From Natronocalculus amylovorans (lineage in GTDB: Archaea > Halobacteriota > Halobacteria > Halobacteriales > Haloferacaceae), in contig NZ_JAKRVX010000001.1 of assembly GCF_023638035.1 (NCBI RefSeq), forward strand, positions 248,001-312,000: a DNA stretch of 64,000 bases. Direction: 5' to 3'. Below, in pieces: positions 62,845 through 64,000 of this stretch; position 1 is the stretch's first letter; every line of letters starts with the position of its first letter. A program made the position numbers and the translations under genes. The notes below the pieces were generated by a model. The model was not told the DNA's origin. It saw nothing but the letters and a program-made list of their open reading frames with translations, and did no database searches.

Positions 62845-62932
62845 CGTATAGTGAAACTAATCGCGTAAGATACGGCAAACAGCACACAAAATAGTCCGAT
62901 AGAGTGAATTTCACTTTCGCTTTTGGGATCGC

Positions 62933-62940
62933 TTTTAAAA
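62933..62940 (+). promoter_or_regulatory. TATA box of 62964 gene
   Basis: TTTTAAAA lies 24-31 bases before the ATG at 62964. It favours that codon and a leaderless mRNA over the upstream ATG at 62904. Confidence 0.5.
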
Positions 62941-62963
62941 AGGCAGGAGTCGAAATAGTGGGT

Positions 62964-63413
62964 ATGAGCCAATCAACGTTTGATGATGACGATCTCTTCA
63001 GCGAAGGTGCAGATGAGATGCGTGCAGATGTCGAGAAACATCTCGATGCGGCAAAAGCCGAACTCCCAAGCGCAGCCGAAGTTTGGGAGACTGATGCAGA
63101 GAATGTTCTCGGCGTACTAAATGCATTAAAAGGCGCTCTTGATGTTGGCGACGCAGCCGATGAGCTTCGACAGGCGAAAAAATGGTATGTGATCGGTGAG
63201 CGTGCAGATGCATTCGAGGACGCAGACGATCTCAAAACGGAGATTGAATCCGTGGGTGAGCTCATCGAACAGATTTCCGATGCGAAAGAGCAGGTAAGTT
63301 CGCTTGCAGGTACAATTCCAGCTCTCAAGGGCGCACTTGACGATGCAGAATCGGATGTTGACTTGGTTGATGAAGGCGATGACACCGCAGAAGCTGCAGA
63401 GTCAGACGATTAA
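62964..63413 (+). CDS. Small acidic haloarchaeal protein (DUF5790-like)
   Basis: A 149-residue very acidic, mostly helical protein that I recognise only as a haloarchaeal conserved family. It starts MSQSTFDDDDLFSEGADEMRADVEKHL and is Ala/Asp/Glu-rich throughout, with NVLGVLNALKGALDVGDAADELRQAKKWYVIGERADAFEDADDL as its most conserved-looking central region (positions about 45-92). No catalytic motif or membrane segment is seen. Function is unknown. It ends 2 bases from the creatininase-family gene on the opposite strand. Confidence 0.7.
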   Translation: MSQSTFDDDDLFSEGADEMRADVEKHLDAAKAELPSAAEVWETDAENVLGVLNALKGALDVGDAADELRQAKKWYVIGERADAFEDADDLKTEIESVGELIEQISDAKEQVSSLAGTIPALKGALDDAESDVDLVDEGDDTAEAAESDD

Positions 63414-63415
63414 TA

Positions 63416-64000
63416 TCAGCGCTTCTGTTGTGTTCGAGCAGAAACCGCTTCCAGCAGTGAGACCAACTCATCTGTAGCAGTTTCGAGAAGTTCTACACCA
63501 AGTTCGGCGCTTGCATCAGTTGGCTCTCCAACGACACCATTTTCTGTGAACTCGATCGAATCATGCGCGAGGTTCACGCCAGCGACCCACTCACCCCACC
63601 GATCGGCACCCCTTTCTGCTGCAGTTTCAAGCTGATCCGATCGAATGGTGTCTGGGTACGTGTGCTGGAGCAGGCTTGTCTCTAACACGCCACCATGACC
63701 CATTCGTGTGCTGTGTTCACCGACAGCGTTGAACCATGTGAACCCAACCGCGTAGGCGTCATCATGGCGAGAGATGATGCCAGTCAGTTCGTTGAGCGCG
63801 TCGATATTGCCACCATGGCCGTTCACGATCACGACGCGATCGAACCCGTGGTGCGCCAAGCTGGCGACAGTCTCACGGAGATATGCCCGAAACGTATCGG
63901 GTGAGACCCACAGTGTTCCAGCAAAGCTGCGATGTTCCTCCGCGATACCGATCGGGATTGTCGGAATAACGACGATTTCGCGACCTGTTTGTGCTTCATA
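63416..64000 (-). CDS. Creatininase-family amidohydrolase (N-terminus cut by window edge)
   Basis: Partial gene whose frame is open to the last base, so the beginning is missing; 194 codons are seen. The hallmark HHGFDRVVIVNGHGGN and MGHGGVLETSLLQHTYPD are creatininase-family metal-site regions, and GIAEEHRSFAGTLW lies before them. In archaea the family includes ArfB-type formamide hydrolases of flavin/F420 synthesis as well as creatininase and mycofactocin-type peptidases. I cannot separate these on a partial sequence. The haloarchaeal ArfB role is attractive but unproven. Confidence 0.82.
   Translation of the reverse strand, partial: YEAQTGREIVVIPTIPIGIAEEHRSFAGTLWVSPDTFRAYLRETVASLAHHGFDRVVIVNGHGGNIDALNELTGIISRHDDAYAVGFTWFNAVGEHSTRMGHGGVLETSLLQHTYPDTIRSDQLETAAERGADRWGEWVAGVNLAHDSIEFTENGVVGEPTDASAELGVELLETATDELVSLLEAVSARTQQKR

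Noticed and set aside
1-64000. CRISPR arrays, insertion sequences and rRNA genes
   Set aside because: No regularly spaced repeats, transposase motifs with inverted ends, or rRNA signatures were found on reading both strands.

Overview
The window looks like a chromosomal segment of an extremely halophilic archaeon (class Halobacteria). The evidence is the strongly acidic predicted proteins, Tat-type lipoprotein signals with an RR plus an AGC lipobox, archaeal-only genes (aIF2-beta, L15e, RIO2, archaeal CCA-adding enzyme, FtsZ2/CdrS, a doublet histone, TrmB), an intron-bearing elongator tRNA-Met, and TATA boxes about 25-28 bases before start codons, which imply leaderless mRNAs. Base composition is only moderately GC-rich (about half by eye), low for this class and reminiscent of Haloquadratum-like organisms, although gene packing is dense. 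The species cannot be fixed from the sequence alone. I support 60 protein genes (two cut by the window edges) and four tRNA genes. I see no rRNA, CRISPR array or intact insertion sequence.

Layout. 1-8.1 kb: a leftward cobalamin assembly/salvage cluster (cbiP, cobA, cbiZ, cobD, then cobY, cobS, cbiB and a HAD phosphatase), interrupted by a rightward proline-iminopeptidase-like hydrolase. 8.1-12.1 kb: two peptidases (M19, M24), aIF2-beta with a TRAM domain, and an aldo/keto reductase. 12.2-14.8 kb: tRNA-Tyr with decayed copies of its own 3' half downstream, then the cell-division locus cdrL, cdrS-ftsZ2. 14.9-24.2 kb: housekeeping genes (NcsA tRNA thiolase, MFS transporter, methyltransferase, endonuclease IV, peroxiredoxin, lipoate ligase, glutamate dehydrogenase, LysE exporter, RIO2 kinase). 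24.3-34.3 kb: a maltodextrin regulon made of the TrmB regulator, a GH13 amylase-type enzyme, a GH15 glucoamylase and an ABC importer (ATPase, Tat lipoprotein, two permeases). A TrmB-type operator lies between the two glycosidase genes.

34.3-43.4 kb: L15e with a structured leader, a minimal chemotaxis-type transducer, a second MFS transporter paralogous to the first, the E1-like UbaA, a hotdog thioesterase, NikR with a His-rich tail, PAP2 and an orphan family-5 binding lipoprotein, and a DsbA/FrnE protein. 43.5-52.4 kb: ThiD, MutS, UspA, a PAS/output-domain protein, MutL and a flavin disulfide oxidoreductase. 52.4-54.8 kb: a divergent pair of uncharacterised haloarchaeal genes, one a long coiled-coil protein. 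54.8-64 kb: tRNA-Met (intron), tRNA-Asn, CCA-adding enzyme, an HDAC-like deacetylase translationally coupled to a doublet histone, RPA-like protein, tRNA-Arg, DUF309, SDR, an Azf-like glucose-6-phosphate dehydrogenase, MptD, a small acidic protein and a creatininase-family enzyme.

The best leads are regulatory. They are a perfect 18-bp palindrome and related motifs at the cdrS-ftsZ2 promoter, a TrmB operator between the amylase and glucoamylase genes, iterated tRNA-Tyr fragments, and a very strong excess of the hexamer CGATCG across the window.
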